DNA of 64,000 nucleotides, taken from assembly GCF_001412655.1 (NCBI RefSeq), contig NZ_CP012996.1, forward strand, positions 744,001 to 808,000. Direction: 5' to 3'. Origin of the DNA: Pedobacter sp. PACM 27299 (GTDB taxonomy: Bacteria > Bacteroidota > Bacteroidia > Sphingobacteriales > Sphingobacteriaceae). Below, piece after piece: positions 62,890 through 64,000 of this stretch (position 1 is the stretch's first letter; every line of letters starts with the position of its first letter). The notes beneath the pieces were generated by a model. That model had not been told where the DNA came from. It saw only the letters and a list, made by a program, of their open reading frames with translations, and made no database searches. The position numbers and the translations under genes are program-made.

Positions 62890-64000
62890 TTATAGCTCCA
62901 TTAAGAACTCTACAAGGTTCTTATCATGGGGTATTTCAAGCTTTTTACGTAGCCTGTATCTCCGGATTTCTACTCCTCTCAGAGAAATGTTAAGTAAAGA
63001 TGCCATTTCTTTACTGCTCATATTCATATGTAAATAGGCACATAACTTCAGGTCATTTGGTACGAGATCCGGATGATTACCCTTTAGTTTTTTGAAAAAA
63101 TTCTCATGCGCTTCATTGAAACTTCCCTCAAATAAATGCCAGTCGCGTTCGTCATTCATCCCTTCATCAATTACTTTTTGGATCTTCCTCGACTGATCTT
63201 CCGAAAGTGGTTTGCCCTGGCCATCTTTTAGTTTAGCAATCTCCTGACTGAGCTTTTGCAGTAGCTCATTTTTATAGACCAGGCTCATGGCCGAATTTGC
63301 TAATTCCCTATTTTTACCTGCCAGTTCTATCTGCAATTTTTCAGTTTGCAGTTTGATAATCTGGCGCTCATTGGCTTCTGCCTCTTTCTTTAAGAAAATC
63401 TCTTTTTCTGCCTGAATTTTCTTCTCAATTGCTTCCTGATCTCTCTTTAATTTGAGCTCATAAAGACGTTTTGCCGCAATGAACAAGGCAATGCCGCAAA
63501 GCCCATAAAATGCGATGGCCCAGTTGCTGGCATAGAAGGGTGGTAACACCTGGAATTCAAAGGTAGTTTCCTCAGGCAGCACCTGGTCATTGATTTGAGC
63601 ACGTACCCGGAAGGTATAGTTTCCCTGACTAAGGTTAGTGAAATCTTTCTGTGAAGCAGTGCTCCATTCCGACCATTGGTTGGAATAGCCCTCCAAAAAG
63701 TACTGAAACTTGATTTTAGCCTGTCGGTAATAAGGCAGGGCATAGGAAATGCGAATGTTATTTCTGGAATAAGGGATTTGCATTTTTGATGCTGCATTCC
63801 CAATCTCACTCAATACCTGATAAGTATCTGTGATGTCTTCTATCTTCCTGATCAGTACTGCGGGTAAATTTTGTTTATTCAGGTTTGCAGAGTTGTTGTT
63901 CCCGTTGTAGATCACGAAACCATCATCAACGCTAATCAGGTAGATGTTATCACTGATCTTGCTGATGTTCTCATAATATTGGACCATCCTGCCATCCAGG
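62890..64000 (-). CDS. Y_Y_Y-domain transmembrane regulator with LuxR-like DNA-binding end (partial)
   Basis: C-terminal 370 codons of a sensor-regulator; the frame is open to the right edge (LDGRMVQYYEN), so the N-terminal beta-propeller repeats are outside. Seen in order: the last propeller strands, a triple-tyrosine (Y_Y_Y) domain (FLEGYSNQWSEWSTASQKDF), one membrane helix (NWAIAFYGLCGIALFIAA), a long coiled coil rich in Lys, Glu and Gln, and a helix-turn-helix (MSSKEMASLLNISLRGVEIR). This links periplasmic glycan sensing to DNA binding in one chain, without a histidine kinase. It lies just upstream of susC and probably controls the locus. Confidence 0.88.
   Translation of the reverse strand, partial: LDGRMVQYYENISKISDNIYLISVDDGFVIYNGNNNSANLNKQNLPAVLIRKIEDITDTYQVLSEIGNAASKMQIPYSRNNIRISYALPYYRQAKIKFQYFLEGYSNQWSEWSTASQKDFTNLSQGNYTFRVRAQINDQVLPEETTFEFQVLPPFYASNWAIAFYGLCGIALFIAAKRLYELKLKRDQEAIEKKIQAEKEIFLKKEAEANERQIIKLQTEKLQIELAGKNRELANSAMSLVYKNELLQKLSQEIAKLKDGQGKPLSEDQSRKIQKVIDEGMNDERDWHLFEGSFNEAHENFFKKLKGNHPDLVPNDLKLCAYLHMNMSSKEMASLLNISLRGVEIRRYRLRKKLEIPHDKNLVEFLMEL

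Noticed and set aside
1..64000. CRISPR arrays, insertion sequences, prophage or integrase genes
   Set aside because: No regularly spaced repeats and no transposase, integrase or phage-like reading frames were seen anywhere in the window.

Overview
The window looks like chromosomal DNA of a Sphingobacteriaceae bacterium (Bacteroidota), most like Pedobacter or a close relative. The evidence is the gene content and the AT-rich base composition. It carries SusC/SusD genes, a FecI/FecR/TonB-receptor unit, BT_3928-like and DUF1599 proteins, GMC/DUF1080/Gfo-Idh sugar genes with Tat signals, and several Bacteroidota-type promoters (a TTTG or TTG, about 17-20 bases, then TAnnTTTG). Shine-Dalgarno sequences are almost absent, with one striking exception at 30.65 kb. 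I saw no phage, transposase, integrase, CRISPR array or rRNA. The only tRNA is tRNA-Asn.

Layout. 1-2.7 kb (minus): the start of a TonB-dependent receptor running off the left edge, with its FecR anti-sigma factor and ECF sigma factor. 2.8-20.9 kb: mostly housekeeping genes, namely metallophosphoesterase, GyrI-like protein, M13 peptidase, CBS protein, a frameshifted GH3-family gene, lptB, recJ, a metallo-beta-lactamase-fold protein, a response regulator, YceI, gcvP, pdxJ, an MscS channel and ahcY. 21.1-21.24 kb: a GC-rich, strongly self-complementary non-coding element. 21.2-30.7 kb: CDF transporter, two unknown proteins, tRNA-Asn, bacilliredoxin, a folP-cdaA unit back to back with a DUF1599/DoxX/ABC-permease/aroK operon, a thioesterase and a DoxX protein. 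30.7-31.45 kb: an 800-base gene-poor stretch with a candidate small RNA that has a C-rich loop and a strong terminator. 31.4-37.5 kb: TetR regulator, truA, GH20 hexosaminidase, dacB and asd.

37.7-48.1 kb (minus): ten genes for oxidation and breakdown of sugars through 3-keto intermediates. They are a GMC dehydrogenase with its Tat-type small subunit, a cytochrome c, two Gfo/Idh/MocA oxidoreductases, a DUF1080 (3-keto-glycoside hydrolase/lyase family) protein, three sugar phosphate isomerase/epimerase proteins and a NupG-type transporter. Signal peptides divide the set into an exported and a cytosolic branch.

48.5-50.2 kb (plus): an SDR-type threonine-dehydrogenase-like gene and yebC. 50.2-64 kb (minus): a polysaccharide utilisation locus that I predict acts on beta-1,2-glucan or sophorose-type glucans. 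It has a Y_Y_Y/LuxR-type regulator at the right edge, susC (split by a one-base frameshift), susD, a LamG lipoprotein, two GH144-type glucanases, an SGNH hydrolase, a GH3 beta-glucosidase and an alpha/beta hydrolase. The inferred flow is extracellular binding and cutting (SusD, LamG protein, GH144), uptake by SusC, and hydrolysis to glucose by GH3. The neighbouring 3-keto cluster may offer a second, oxidative route for glucosides.

Two genes (GH3-family and susC) are broken by what look like single-base deletions, so either the assembly has indel errors or these are true lesions. Function calls rest on reading motifs by eye; no database search was run.
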